A stretch of 64,000 nt of DNA from Maniola hyperantus (taxonomy: Eukaryota > Arthropoda > Insecta > Lepidoptera > Nymphalidae): positions 10,006,734 through 10,070,733 of the forward strand of contig NC_048556.1 of the NCBI RefSeq assembly GCF_902806685.2. Reading direction: 5' to 3'. Positions within the stretch are counted from its first letter, which is position 1; the number at the start of each line of letters is the position of its first letter. The position numbers and the translations under genes are program-made. Below the pieces are notes generated by a model. The model was not told where the DNA came from, searched no databases, and saw only the letters and a list, made by a program, of their open reading frames with translations. Below are positions 20,838-31,235 of the stretch, in pieces.

Positions 20838-21722
20838 ACCTCTACTCGATACAGAGTCATTAATAAATAGAGAACTTTAATACTTTAAACTACAATATAG
20901 TCTTTGGAAGTGTAATCTACAAACAAACAACAGTAGAACTGTCAAGTCTAAAGTCCGTGTGAACTACGCTCGAGTCGCCTAAGCCTCGGACTCCGGTTCC
21001 GACTACCGGCATTCATTTACTCGTACCTGCCGGATACGTACACCTGCGACTCGATACAGAGTGATTAAAACATAGAGCAATGTAAACTACAGTTTATGTA
21101 TAGTTGTAGATACACTATGGTAGAATTGTGAACAAACAGCAATAGAACTGTCAAGTCTAAAGTCCGTGTAAACTACGCTCGAGTCGCCTAAGCCTCGGAC
21201 TCCGTTTCCGACTACCCGCATTCATTTACCCATACCTGCTGGCTACGTACACCTGCTACTCAATACAGAGTCATTAATAAATAGAGAACTTTAATACTTT
21301 AAACTACAATATAGTATATGGAAATGTAATGTACAAACAAACAACAGTAGAACTGTCAAGTCTAAAGTCCGTGTAAACTACGCTCGAGTCGCCTAAGCCT
21401 TGGATTCCGGTACCGACTACAAGCATTCATTACCTGCTGGATACGTACACCTGCGACCCGATACAGATTCAATAAAACATAGAAAACTATAACACATTAA
21501 CTATAAACAACAGTTTATATTTAGTTGTAGATACACTGTGGTAGAATAATTGTGAACAAACAGCAATAGAACTGTCAAGTCTAAAGTCTGTGTAAACTAC
21601 GCTCGAGTCGCCTAAGCTTTGGACTCCAGTACCGACTACCGGCATTCATTTACCCATACCTGCTGGCTACGTACACCTGCGACCCGATACAGATTCAATA
21701 AAACATAGAGAACTATTAACTA
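20838..21722 (+). repeat. Satellite-like array with alternating monomer types
   Basis: Core starts ('aactgtcaagtctaaagtc') lie at 20937, 21146, 21351 and 21570, giving periods of 209, 205 and 219 bp. Cores carry 'ctcgagtcgcctaagcct' and later 'cacctgc(g)ac(t/c)cgata'. The linkers alternate: type 1 'aatagagaactttaatactt' (20860s and 21280s) and type 2 'gtagatacact(a/g)tggtag' (21100s and 21520s). That is a dimeric higher-order arrangement of about 415-425 bp. Each core holds a 9 bp inverted pair, TCGAGTCGC / GCGACTCGA. It is non-coding. Confidence 0.9.
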
Positions 21723-21869
21723 CAAATTGTATATCGTTAAACAGGGTGGATTTTAATCAATGAGGAGTCTATCGATTTGAATCCTATTACAATGTAAAGG
21801 ATTATTTAAATGATAAGCAAGCTTGGGAATGAGTTGCTTAATGGCTTTGTGATAGTTCTGTTAGTCTAG

Positions 21870-21996
21870 TTGTAAAGTGGTGATAATAAAAAGAATACCT
21901 GGCTGAGTCTGTTATGGGCTCTTCTCAGACCTGGGCGCGTTTGGAACCCTCGTAGCTTTAGTTTGCGTAATAATTATCACCACTTTATCTTACAAA
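21870..21996 (+). mobile_element. Rep-Q MITE
   Basis: The inverted ends are 'ttgtaaagtggtgataata' and 'taattatcaccactttat'. The interior 'gggcgcgtttggaaccctcg' and 'ggctgagtctgttatgggct' is shared, inverted, with 46201-46454. Confidence 0.8.
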
Positions 21997-22376
21997 TCCA
22001 ACAACTGAGTACTGACAATCAAAAAGAGTAATCTATTGCCAATTTTGACTAATCATTTGAATTTTGAATTTTTTGAATTTTGAATTTTGTCTAAAACATG
22101 CGATGGCTGGTTGACTGGCTGGGTTTTGTTTTTTTTTAACCACAATGGCATAAAATACAAAATGGTAGTAGAGAAGAAAAAAATTGCATATCATATTGAG
22201 GGTCATATCACTGAATAGGTCTTTCAAAATCAAGACAATGTTTCTTTGATTATTATTTCCCAGTCATTAGCTCCGTTTAAGAATTAGGTACACAACCTAT
22301 ATAGGTATATATATCTATATAGGATCTCTACATAACATCTCTTATTTATCTATCTCCTTCTTCTTGTTCTTCTTCT

Positions 22377-22614
22377 CTAAATATATAAAAGGAAAAGGTG
22401 GTTGACTGACTGACTGACTTGACTGATCTATCAACGCACAGCTCAAACTACTGGACGGATCAGGCTGTTAGCTATATTGCGGCGCATGCGGATAGCTATA
22501 GTTATGTAGGCATCCGCTAAGAACGGATTTTTGAAAATTCAACCCCTAAGGGGGTGAAATAGGGGTTTGAAATTTGTGTAGTCCACGCGGACGGAATCGC
22601 GAACATAAACTAGT
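22377..22614 (+). mobile_element. Rep-B copy, full length
   Basis: It runs 'ctaaatatataaaaggaaaa' to 'gcgaacataaactagt', with a small insertion around 'ggctgttagctatattgcgg'. Confidence 0.85.
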
Positions 22615-23054
22615 TTAATGATAAACATTGGATACCATGATGTAGTGCAAATTGCAATCGGATTTTTTGAAAACTTATTGATTTTAAATAGCCTCTGTAT
22701 TAACATTACTCTGTGCTAATATCCGATATAGTATAAAAGTGGGCAGCCAGGTAAATGCGGAAGATAATAAATCTCTCCTAAAGAACCCCGACGCAAGATG
22801 GATCGCGCTTCGGCTTGCCAATAATAATGAGCCATCGCTGAGATTGCGTCGGGATTTATCAAAACAATATATTATAATGGACCATTAATTATGTTACGGG
22901 ACTATGTAGTTTGTGATAAGATTGAGTGTATGAGCCTTTAATGAGGCTTTAGTTACAGCGAGACGCCGTTGTAAACGTTGGCATCCTTATGTGATCGACA
23001 ATCGACATCTATTGTTGTATAGAAGCAGGCGTTACTTTGCGGAAATCCATGATA

Positions 23055-23757
23055 TACAATGAACCAAAAGCTTCATTTGCTATAATCCGCTAAATCCCAT
23101 CAAATCTGTATGGTGCAACATGTAGCATGCGACACGCCCCGCCCGCCCTCCCACTGCTAAACATGCAGAGAAAACCAGCTACCAAGCAAGCAATACGCAC
23201 CACCACCACGCAACACCACACAAATCCCAAAAGACACTCGACGCACGTTTCGTCCCGACACCGGAATATCCTCAGGAGGTGTGGATTGTTAGGTCTACAT
23301 CTCCTGAGGGCGGGCGGCGCATGTCGCATGCTGCATGTTGCACCATACAGATTTGATCGGTTTCAGCGGATTATATTATGCACCCTCTAATTACAGCTAT
23401 CTCCGCCACCGCTCCAAATTTTTCGTAAGTCCGTTTAGTCGCACGGTAGCGCGCTCCAGGTCACCCATACCGCGCACTTTGGCTGCGCTCAACGCGCTGC
23501 TGAAGGAGTCCTCTCGCTGTGACATATTTGCTGACAAATGGGCTGACCTCATGGGTCAGAATTTGCACTTTTGTGAAAATTTATAATTTTGCTTTTTAAA
23601 ATTTATAATTTTAACAATTTTTGTATGTATGTTTATGTTAGTTTGTACTCGTAGTTTAATTAGTGTAATTGGCTTTATGGCCGTTGTAATTAAATAGTAA
23701 ATAAATAATAATAATAATAATAATAATAATAGCAAATTAAGCTTTTGGTTCATTGTA
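23055..23757. mobile_element. Composite inverted-repeat element enclosing a second foldback and a LINE tail
   Basis: The outer inverted ends are 'acaatgaaccaaaagctt' (23056) and 'aagcttttggttcattgt' (ending 23756). Immediately inside on the left is a second inverted pair: 'tataatccgctaaatccc' to 'ccgcccgccctc' (23081-23151) against 'gagggcgggcggcgcat' to 'cagcggattatatta' (23304-23379). The space between the inner element and the right end holds a LINE 3' end. Confidence 0.7.
23400..23731 (+). pseudogene. LINE ORF2 C-terminus plus 3' UTR and (AAT)n tail
   Basis: The plus frame reads 'SPFSRTVARSRSPIPRTLAA' followed by 'NALLKESSRCDIFADKW' and stops at about 23584. R-S-x-S-P-I-P-R-T-L followed by C-D-I-F is the pattern of a LINE protein end as I know it from Lepidoptera. 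A 3' UTR-like AT-rich part and an (AAT)n tract (23703-23731) follow. The upstream part is missing. Confidence 0.55.
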
Positions 23758-23804
23758 ATCGACAACTAGTCTACTGGCACTTAACGTTTTTGCTCAATGT
23801 TTCT

Positions 23805-23935
23805 GATACAAATCGCTAAGGCTTGGAACGCCCTTCCAGCGTCTGAATTTCCTGCCATGCATAACTTGAGTAGGATCTATTTTCAAGGCAAGAATGAATA
23901 CGCATATTCTTGGCAAGCGCGCTCCATTTTGTCGT
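23805..23935 (+). pseudogene. LINE ORF2 C-terminal fragment (type 2)
   Basis: The frame encodes 'IAKAWNALPASEFPAMHNL' and then 'RIYFQGKNEYAYSWQARS'. A-x-x-W-N-x-L-P-A-S-x-F-P is the classic end of insect LINE reverse transcriptases. A second copy is at 32055-32185. Confidence 0.65.
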
Positions 23936-23944
23936 CAAGCGCAA

Positions 23945-24131
23945 GCCTATCTATATTATTCTATGTCTATTAGCTTTTCACAGCCAATCCTTTTAACCGA
24001 TTTTGACGGGTATAAAAATGGCTTCCATTCCGGAGACAAACAAGCTTCTTTCATCCCGCAAAATGAAACAGTTCCCACGGGATTTTAAGACCCCTAAATC
24101 CCTGAGGACAAGGTCGCGGGTATCATCTAAT
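23945..24131 (-). mobile_element. Rep-A copy, degraded
   Basis: Reversed landmarks 'agcttttcacagccaatcc', 'aaccgattttgacgg', 'cagttcccacgggatttt' and 'ggtcgcgggtatcatcta' are present. Confidence 0.7.
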
Positions 24132-24146
24132 AATTATGTGATCTAT

Positions 24147-24345
24147 ATTATAAAAGGAAAAGCTGACTGACTGACTGATCTATCACACTCAAACTACTGG
24201 TCGGATCGGGCTGAAATTTGACATGCATCTATTATATGACGTAGACATCCGTTAGGAAAGGATTTTTGAAAATACAACCCCTAAGCGGATAAATAGGGGT
24301 TGAAAATTGTGAAGTCTACGCAGATGAAGTCGTGGGAATAAGCTA
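24147..24345 (+). mobile_element. Rep-B copy
   Basis: It runs from 'ataaaaggaaaagctgactg' to 'gtcgtgggaataagctagt', with deletions in the 'aacgcacag' region. Confidence 0.8.
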
Positions 24346-24738
24346 GTATGTATATTTAGTAGTGGGGTAAAAAATGTTAACTCAGTCTCAAAAGTAATAT
24401 TTCACAACTCCGTTCCGTGTGTATTTGTTAGTCAGTTCCACGAATCTCTGAACAAATATGGCGGGAAACTAATAACAGTTGCGAACTCAAATATAGCTGC
24501 AACAGACGTTACTTGCTCTTTGCCTATATTGTTATGCATTCGTTTGTGTGAAGTTAATACTGTAAGTAAATGTTTGGTTTGTACGAATGGAGTTTTAGCT
24601 ATTGGCTCTTACTCTTTGTTTTCTCAATAAATAGGGTGTAGACAAGACTTTATCTGTAGGGTTAAACCATCGACCTCTATGAATTCAATTACACTGGACT
24701 TGCGATGGCCGAACTGTTTTTGAAGCAACTTAATTTTC

Positions 24739-25075
24739 AGGTGATTTGATACAACCAGAAGCGAAAATTCAAATTTTAGTTAGTTTTTCGAAAATAGTAG
24801 GCTAATCATACATCGAAGGCTTAAGATAATGAGTTTTGCGGGCATAACATATTTTATGCATCTGCATGTTTTTTCAGAAAAACTTTGGTCAAAAATGCTC
24901 ATTTACTTCATATTTCTTCCGGACCGATAATTTTCTGAATTTTCCCAGATTTGCACAAATATGAGTATTTTTGACCAAAGTTTTATAGAAAAACATGTAG
25001 GTATGGTAAGTCTACTATTTTCGAAAAACTAACTAAAATTTGAATTTTTGTGGCTGGTTGTATTCAACCACCTTA
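24739..25075. mobile_element. ~337 bp foldback MITE with long imperfect arms
   Basis: The left arm 'ttcaaattttagttagtttt' / 'cgaaaatagtag' pairs with the right arm 'ctactattttcgaaaaacta' / 'actaaaatttgaa'. A second inner pair is 'aaaactttggtcaaaaatgc' and 'atttttgaccaaagtttt'. The ends are 'aggtgatttgatacaaccag' and 'ctggttgtattcaaccacct'. No coding frame. Confidence 0.8.
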
Positions 25076-25452
25076 ATAGCAGCAGTGGGCATCATGTGAG
25101 CGTACTCGTAACTGGATGTTAGTGATGAGAGAAATCTGTCAATACACGAGGACCATTTGACACAAAGTGTCAATTTTGATTCCCAATTCGCTCAGTGTGG
25201 CGCTTCGAATCGGCACAAAAAATGATTGTCATTTTGTATGGCACACCTCTTCCAGCGTACTTGTATGTTTCACTTTCAGTGGCTAGAACCCAGAGCCGTG
25301 ATGCCGGTTTAAAAATATAGTTATTAGGTGTTCAATTCAAAATCCAATCGCTACATCACCTTTTCTTCTCTAATCGTTAATTTTAAATCATCATCGCCTT
25401 CATATCGCTGACCTACTGACCTGCTGATCTACCTCCTGTCAAAATGACAATG

Positions 25453-25575
25453 GTTTAGGCCACAGTACGCCACGCTGGCCCTGTGCGGCTTCACACACCT
25501 TTGAGAACATTATGGAAAACTCTCAGACATGCAGGATTCCTCACGATGTTTTCCTTCACCGTTAAGCAGGTTATT
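25453..25575 (-). mobile_element. SINE-D fragment
   Basis: The reversed body 'ccacagtacgccacgctggc', 'gcttcacacacctttgaga' and 'gcaggattcctcacgatgtt' is present without the tRNA-like head. Confidence 0.65.
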
Positions 25576-25759
25576 TTTAAAGGCTTAAAAATAGACTACT
25601 AAAAGTATAATCCTTCCTTAATTCAGTAAAATTAGTAATAAATAACCGGGCATGAATATTTACAGAAACCTTTTATAACCTACTTCTCTATGGGCATTTA
25701 AATTCTAAACACGCACGTTTCGAACCCACGTTAAATTGCGCGAAAAATGACAAATGTGA

Positions 25760-26010
25760 CAGTTTACGTGATTTCGTCGACAATCCGCCATTTTGTCCGG
25801 CCGATGTCCGGCTGCGACGGGCATAATCCGGTTCATTAGCGATTCGGGACACGGTCAAACAAATATCTCAACACTTTATGTGCTGTCATATCCGGATTTT
25901 ATGTTTTGCACAATCTCGATGTTTTTGGATCTGACGGTTTAGATTGAAGCCACACGATGCGTTGCGTTGGGGGTGCGGCGTATGAGCGGTGCCGCTTCAT
26001 CATCCTACAT
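25760..26010. other. GC-moderate low-repeat stretch
   Basis: I recognise no repeat here. It has CpG-containing blocks ('ccggccgatgtccggctgcg', 'gcattcgggac'-like) and no convincing coding frame. It could be a regulatory element or a decayed unique sequence. Confidence 0.25.
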
Positions 26011-26342
26011 AGAAAGTGCTGTGCAGTACGTGGCCGAATGTAATGTACATTGACCTTAAGAAGCAAATTTGTAGAGCACTGTCTCTGTCGTTGCACCAGC
26101 CCGAATACGGCTCTTCCCCTCGGATGCCCGATGCATCCAAAAATGGACCAGCAGCACCCAGGCACACTGGGAGGTTACCCGGCTGGCACCCCAGAATGAG
26201 GAACCTATTACAAGTTCTAGCGACAATTTCTAACCCAAATTTTCTCCCAGACCAGAATGCAAGCTATGCATCATGGAAATTACTTTGTAAAATGTTACCT
26301 TCAAGTTGCCTCCGTATTTCGCTAAACCACAAACCGCAATAA
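26010..26342 (+). other. Open block of unknown nature fused to a Rep-F fragment
   Basis: The first ~80 bp match Rep-F ('aatgtaatgtacattgacct', 'tagagcactgtctctgtcgt'). From about 26100 the plus strand is open in one frame to a stop at 26340, with 'GPAAPRHTGRLPGWHPRMRN'. A shorter ATG frame gives 'MHPKMDQQHPGTLGGYPAG'. Neither matches a family I know. With the MITE at the start, a single real exon is unlikely. Confidence 0.3.
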
Positions 26343-27009
26343 CTATACGCATTATTAAAATTCTAGCCTCAAAATATTTCACTATCCATCTTGGATATTA
26401 AATTTTTGCTCCACCGCGTTTTTGCTTCAGGCTGAAAATGTTAACTCAAAGTAATGTGTACAATGTTTTTTACATTGAAACGGTTTGCTTTTGCCGAATT
26501 TCTTTTAATTTTTTGGTTAATGAAGTGAGAGAACTTTAATAACGTGTAATACTTCGATTTCAGAACAATAAAGAAAAACAATTTTCCAAGTTTAATCAAC
26601 TTATCTAACATAATCATCTGTAAATAGTACCTACAGGTTGTCTTTAAAATACTGTGGAAATAAATCACAGTATTGTAAAGTAAGTCGTGTGGTGACGGAC
26701 TTTTCTGTCTGTTATAGATTTACTTAGTTGTTTCCTTATTGACTACTTTCAAAATCTCAGAAACCTAATAATCTTTGTTGTAAGGAACTACCTTCCATTT
26801 TCCATCATATAGGTAAAAGCATAGGTAAAATAAATAATAATAAAAAAAAACATTCATGCAGGTAGAGTTACATACACTTTAAATATAATCTAATAGAAGC
26901 GATAGGTACCTACTTACCTGAAAATATTTAAAAAAAATATTGGTATTCATGTGATATAACTATGTAGCACTTGAATAAGTAAAAAACATACAGTACACAT
27001 TTGACCACC

Positions 27010-27200
27010 AAAAAATGCGGGAAGTGAATAAATCAAGTCGGAAGCGACTGAAAACCGGATCAAGGCGGTAATCCCTAGCCTGGTAACCGGTTGTAACAGG
27101 ATTTAACTGGATATAACCGGCCCGGGCACCTGAGATAACGACCCGGATGTAGGGTAGCCAGGTAACTTTGAATGAACTTCAAACAAGATAAGAAAATAGA
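27010..27200. other. GC-rich low-repeat block
   Basis: It contains several 'aaccgg' / 'ccggtt' words and a 'ccggcccgggc' core. No coding frame or known repeat. Noted so that the gap is described. Confidence 0.25.
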
Positions 27201-27609
27201 TGAACGCGTTGTATATTTTTTATTCTTCTGCTATGAAGGGTAATAAATTTAATCCGGTTGATTTTCCATACGTTAGCTTTTTACTCTACAAGATTCATCA
27301 ATGCAGTCTAGGCTTATTCTTCTTACTTGACATTCAAATTGTATCAGACTGACTTCACGAAGAAGCTGACTGGCATATTATAATAGTTGGGTCTAGATAT
27401 AGTGTAGACTCTCACTAAGGATTTTTGAGAAATTTCAGCGGGATTTTTAAATATATCGCTAAGAACATGTCAGAATGTGCCCAATGCATTGTTTATGTCT
27501 ATCTATGCATTTATTGCCCTTCGAATAAAACCGATTTGGGGCACATCGGTTGAATAGTTTCAGAGTCTATAACGGACATAGGTAGAACATTTTTTGTGTT
27601 TTATATATT

Positions 27610-27810
27610 ACTAGCTTATGCTCGCGACTTCGTCCGCGTGGACTACACAAATTTCAAACCCCTATTTCACCCCCTTAGGGGTTGAGTTTTCAAAAATCCT
27701 TTCTTAGCGGATGCCTACGTCATAATAGTTGTTAATGACGTCCAGTAGTTTGAGCTGTGCGTTGATAGATCAGTCAGTCAGTCAGTCACCTTTTCTTTTT
27801 ATTTATTTAG
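27610..27810 (-). mobile_element. Rep-B copy
   Basis: Reversed landmarks: 'actagcttatgctcgcgact', 'ccctatttcacccccttagg', 'gtagtttgagctgtgcgttg' and (CAGT)n at 27775-27788. Confidence 0.85.
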
Positions 27811-28040
27811 AAAAAAGAAGATTAGGTGGTAACCCTACTAGAACCGCAGCAGTCAGTTCGCCAACTTGCTCATTCACTCGGTCGATAGCTGTTCTATCTT
27901 TGGATCGTTGTTGAGAATTTATGTACTCTCGATCTCTACTTTTCAATCCGTTTGTGGTAGACTAATCTATCGGTGTACCTTTTTATTCCAATTAGAAGGA
28001 AAACAATTATTTTCCGAGCAGATGTAAAAAAGGAAAGAAA

Positions 28041-28460
28041 AACCGGCCAAGTGCGAGTCAGGCTCGCGCAATGAGGGTTCCGTACTACAGTCGTATTTTT
28101 TCGACATTTTGCACGATAATTCAAAAACTATGATGCATAAAAATAAATAAAAATCTGTTTTAGAATGTACAGGTGAAGACCTTTCATATGATACCCCACT
28201 TGATATAGTCACTCACTTCGAAAGTTGAAAATACTAATTATTAGTTCATGACCACAATTTTTTTTTTTGTGTGATCTAACCCTAAATTCACGGTTTTCGG
28301 ATTTTCCCCTAAATGTCAGCTATGAGATCTACCTACCTGCCAAATTTCATGATTCTAGGTCAACGGGAAGTACCCTGTAGGTTTCTTGACAGACAGACAG
28401 ACAATAAAGTGATCCTATAAGGGTTCCGTTTTTCCTTTTGAGGTACGGAACCCTAAAAAT
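28041..28460 (+). mobile_element. Rep-C copy, full length
   Basis: It runs 'aaccggccaagtgcgagtca' to 'gaggtacggaaccctaaaa'. Because both ends are intact it is the best reference copy of Rep-C in the window (about 420 bp). Confidence 0.9.
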
Positions 28461-28704
28461 TGTTGTAGAGTTACTTAGTTGTATTCTTTAGTACTAGACT
28501 CTACATTGTTATATTGCTACTGATAAACAGCATTGGGAGCTGCTAATCAGCTCTCAATGCATATGCTTTATTCATACAAAACGCTGCTGCTTTGACTGCC
28601 TTCAGAGGCTACCAAGCTTTAAGCTCCTAACTCCGAAAAGTGCTACCTCACGGACTCCCATATAGGCTAATGTTAGGAAGTTTTCAAGTTAGAATCGTCA
28701 TCAT

Positions 28705-28990
28705 TATCATGATCAACCCATCGCCGGCTCACTACTGAGCCCCGGTTTCCTCTCAAAATGAGAAGGGTGTAGGCCGTAGTCCATCAAGCTGATCGAGTGC
28801 GGATTGGTAGACTTCAAACACCTTTAAGAACATTATGGAGAACTCCCAGGCATGCAGGTTTTTTACGATGTTTTTCTTCACCGTTAAAACAAGTTGTATT
28901 TTAATTTTAATCGTGAGTGATTTCCTTATGAAAAAAGGCATCGGATAGATTCGAAACTAGTCGGGCTAACGTCGACTAAACACGTGAGTA
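28705..28990 (-). mobile_element. SINE-D copy
   Basis: It is reversed from 'catgatcaacccatcgccgg' through 'ctttaagaacattatggaga', with a degraded head near 28950 ('ggatagattcgaaactagtc' region). Confidence 0.75.
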
Positions 28991-29175
28991 TAGCCGTTGA
29001 GAGATATTCTATTTTAATTGCTTAAAACTGACCTAACTTCGAAAAGTTATTACAGCTATCACCCGATTTTATTAAATAGTTCACAAGTATATGAAAATGT
29101 TCGCCTTTCTTTAAAATATAGAAGAAATTGGTACTCGTACCTGAATTTTCCGAGCAATTAAATACAATTTGAGGA

Positions 29176-29316
29176 GCTCAGGTGTTCGCCATTTGGTATT
29201 CAGCGTGCGGCCCGTGCCACGTGCGACGTTCCCACACTAGAGCCTTAGTGCTCACGTAGTCACACTAACCACATGTCAGGCTATTATGCTATTTAGAAAA
29301 TATATACGCTTTACAT
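29176..29316 (+). repeat. Direct repeat, copy 1 (pair with 29706-29850)
   Basis: It shares long identical stretches with copy 2 about 540 bp to the right, including 'gccacgtgcgacgttcccac' and 'actagagccttagtgctcac'. The right boundary lies after 'gctatttagaaa'. No known family. Confidence 0.85.
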
Positions 29317-29354
29317 GTAGGTACTACTGGTAGGTATAATAAGTAATTTTACCC

Positions 29355-29450
29355 AGAAGATGCAGGTTCGATTCCTGCCGGTTACGCAATTTTTGATATG
29401 TATTTAAAATTATTTAGTAATTTCCTTGAAGTGTAGGTAAAACTCCAAAA
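29355..29450 (+). mobile_element. tRNA-related SINE fragment
   Basis: The B-box-like 'aggttcgattcctgccggt' is followed by 'atttaaaattatttagtaat' and 'ccttgaagtgtaggtaaaa'. It pairs, reversed, with 11565-11885. Confidence 0.5.
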
Positions 29451-29540
29451 AAAAATAAAAAATATGGTAGGTATAATAAGTGTTAAAGCGAGTGTTTTAA
29501 ACCAAAAGATGTATAAAAATTGTATTGCATCTTTTTCGTC

Positions 29541-29705
29541 ACCATCATCACCTCAACCCGTCTCCGGCCCACTACTGAGCACCGGTTTCCTCTCAGAATG
29601 AGACGGGTTTAGTCCATAGTCCATCACGCTGGTCAAGTGTGGATTGGCAGACGATAACATTATTGAGAACTCTCAGGCATGCTATCACGATGTTTTCCTT
29701 CACCT
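29541..29705 (-). mobile_element. SINE-D copy, internally deleted
   Basis: Reversed body: 'acccgtctccggcccactac', 'tctcagaatgagacggg' and 'caggcatgctatcacgatg'. It inserted between, or was duplicated along with, the direct repeat pair 29176/29706. Confidence 0.75.
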
Positions 29706-29850
29706 CAGGTGTTCGGCTCTGGTGTTCGCCACTTGGTATTCAGCGTACGGCCTTTGCCACGTGCGACGTTCCCACACTAGAGCCTTAGTGCTCACGTAGT
29801 CACACTAACCACATGTCCGGCTATTATGCTATTTAGAAATGTTAGCTTTA
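29706..29850 (+). repeat. Direct repeat, copy 2
   Basis: This is the second copy of 29176-29316, nearly identical over about 135 bp ('cacacta(a)ccacatgtccgg' where copy 1 has '...tcagg'). Confidence 0.85.
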
Positions 29851-29902
29851 CATGTCAACAATATATTAGAGCTTTCTAGCGTTTTATGCTAAATTCAGAT
29901 TT

Positions 29903-30552
29903 AAAAACCCGTCCAAGTGCGAGTCAGGCTCGCGCACGCTTCGAGGGTTCCGAATTACAGTCGTATTTTTTCGACATTTTGCAAGATAAATCAAAAACTA
30001 TGATTTTTTTTTATTCAGATACAAGTTAGCCCTTGACTGCAATCTCACCTGGTGGTAAGTGATGATGCAGTTTAAGATGATAGCGGGTTAACTTGGAAGG
30101 GGTATGGCAGTTTTTGTTAAACCCATACCCCTTTGGTTTCTACACGGCATCGTACCGGAACGCTAAATCGCTTGGCGGCACGGCTTTGCCGGTAGGGTGG
30201 TAACTAGCCACGGCCGAAGCCTCCCACCAGACCAGACCAGAAATTTAGAAATTATAAAATTCCAAACCCCTGCCAGGAATCGAACCCGGGACCTCCCACT
30301 ATTAAGACCACAGCGCTCACCACTGCGCCAGGGAGGTCGTCGGATGATGCATAAAAATAAATAAAAATCTGTTTTACAATCCACAGATGAAGCCCTCTTA
30401 TATGATACCCCACTTGCTATAGTTATCTTACTTCAAATATTGAAAATACTAATTATTATTTCATTACCACAATTTAATTTTGTTTGTGTGATATAACCAC
30501 AAATTCACGGTTTTCAGATTTTTCCCCTAATGTCTGCTATAAGACCTAAGGC
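29903..30552 (+). mobile_element. Rep-C copy interrupted by SINE-E
   Basis: Rep-C begins 'cccgtccaagtgcgagtcag' and breaks at 30004. It resumes at 30344 with 'atgatgcataaaaataaata' and stops around 'cctaatgtctgctataagac'. The last third of Rep-C is missing. Confidence 0.85.
30005..30343 (-). mobile_element. SINE-E copy with ATGAT target duplication, full length
   Basis: The insertion into Rep-C is flanked by perfect ATGAT at 30000-30004 and 30344-30348. In the minus sense: head 'cctccctggcgcagtggtga' (A box), 'gtcccgggttcgattcctgg' (B box), body 'gtgggaggcttcggccgtgg', and a T-rich/A-rich end at 30005-30014. This is the best-defined copy of the family here. Confidence 0.92.
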
Positions 30553-30691
30553 TCGCCACCATCTTAGACTCCATTTTGCTTTACTACCATGTGAGATCGC
30601 AGTCAAGGGACAGCCATCGAATAATAAAACTGGTAATAACTCTTCTAAGTTGAAAAAAATAATATACCTACGGAACTCTAAAAAGAAAACC

Positions 30692-30840
30692 ATGTAAAAT
30701 TTCCCTCTCAGGAATTCCACGCCCGCTCATTGCAGAGTACACAGCGAGAGGATTCAATCTCGACGTGCCATACATTCCGTAGGTTTCAAAGGAACGTATA
30801 AATAAAACTTGTTTAAATCGTATAAAGCCTTGGGCAGATA
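30692..30840 (+). repeat. Old direct repeat family, copy 1
   Basis: It shares 'atgtaaaatttcc', 'acgtgccatacattccg', 'aggtttcaaaggaacgta' and 'taaataaaacttgtt' with 31083-31235. Diverged relatives lie at 31709-31790, 32507-32660 and 33421-33570. Its identity is unknown. Confidence 0.75.
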
Positions 30841-30954
30841 TAACGCGAGACGGCAGATAGGCGCGACCAACAACCATTATCCATTTTTCTTCAAAAAACT
30901 TGTCGTCCTGACTGACTTATCTGTCAACGCAAAGCCTAAACCGTTGGAATTAGA

Positions 30955-31048
30955 AACTTGCGTCAAAATTGATTGAACGCACGGGCCGCGAAAAGCTAGC
31001 GGACATACAGACAGACACACTTTCATATTTATAATATTAGTATGGATA
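30955..31048 (+). mobile_element. Rep-A 3' fragment
   Basis: Only the distal part is left: 'cgtcaaaattgattgaacgc', 'gccgcgaaaagctagcgg', GACA tract and 'catatttataatattagtat'. Confidence 0.75.
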
Positions 31049-31082
31049 GCATTTGTACATACAAAGTTCGACATTATTACAC

Positions 31083-31235
31083 ACATGTAAAATTTCCGTC
31101 CTCGGAATGCCAAACGCGCATTTATTGTACTGTAAACAGCGTGCGGATTCAATTCGGACGTGCCATACATTCCGCAGGTTTCAAAGGAACGTATTAATAA
31201 AACTTGTTCAAAACGTATAAAGACTTGGACAGTAC
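31083..31235 (+). repeat. Old direct repeat family, copy 2
   Basis: See copy 1 at 30692-30840. This copy retains 'gtgccatacattccgcaggt' and 'tcaaaacgtataaagacttg'. Confidence 0.75.

Noticed and set aside
23090..23390. Two overlapping ~80-codon frames starting 'MRHAPPAL'
   Set aside because: The shared start comes from the inverted GC-rich arms of a foldback element read in both directions.
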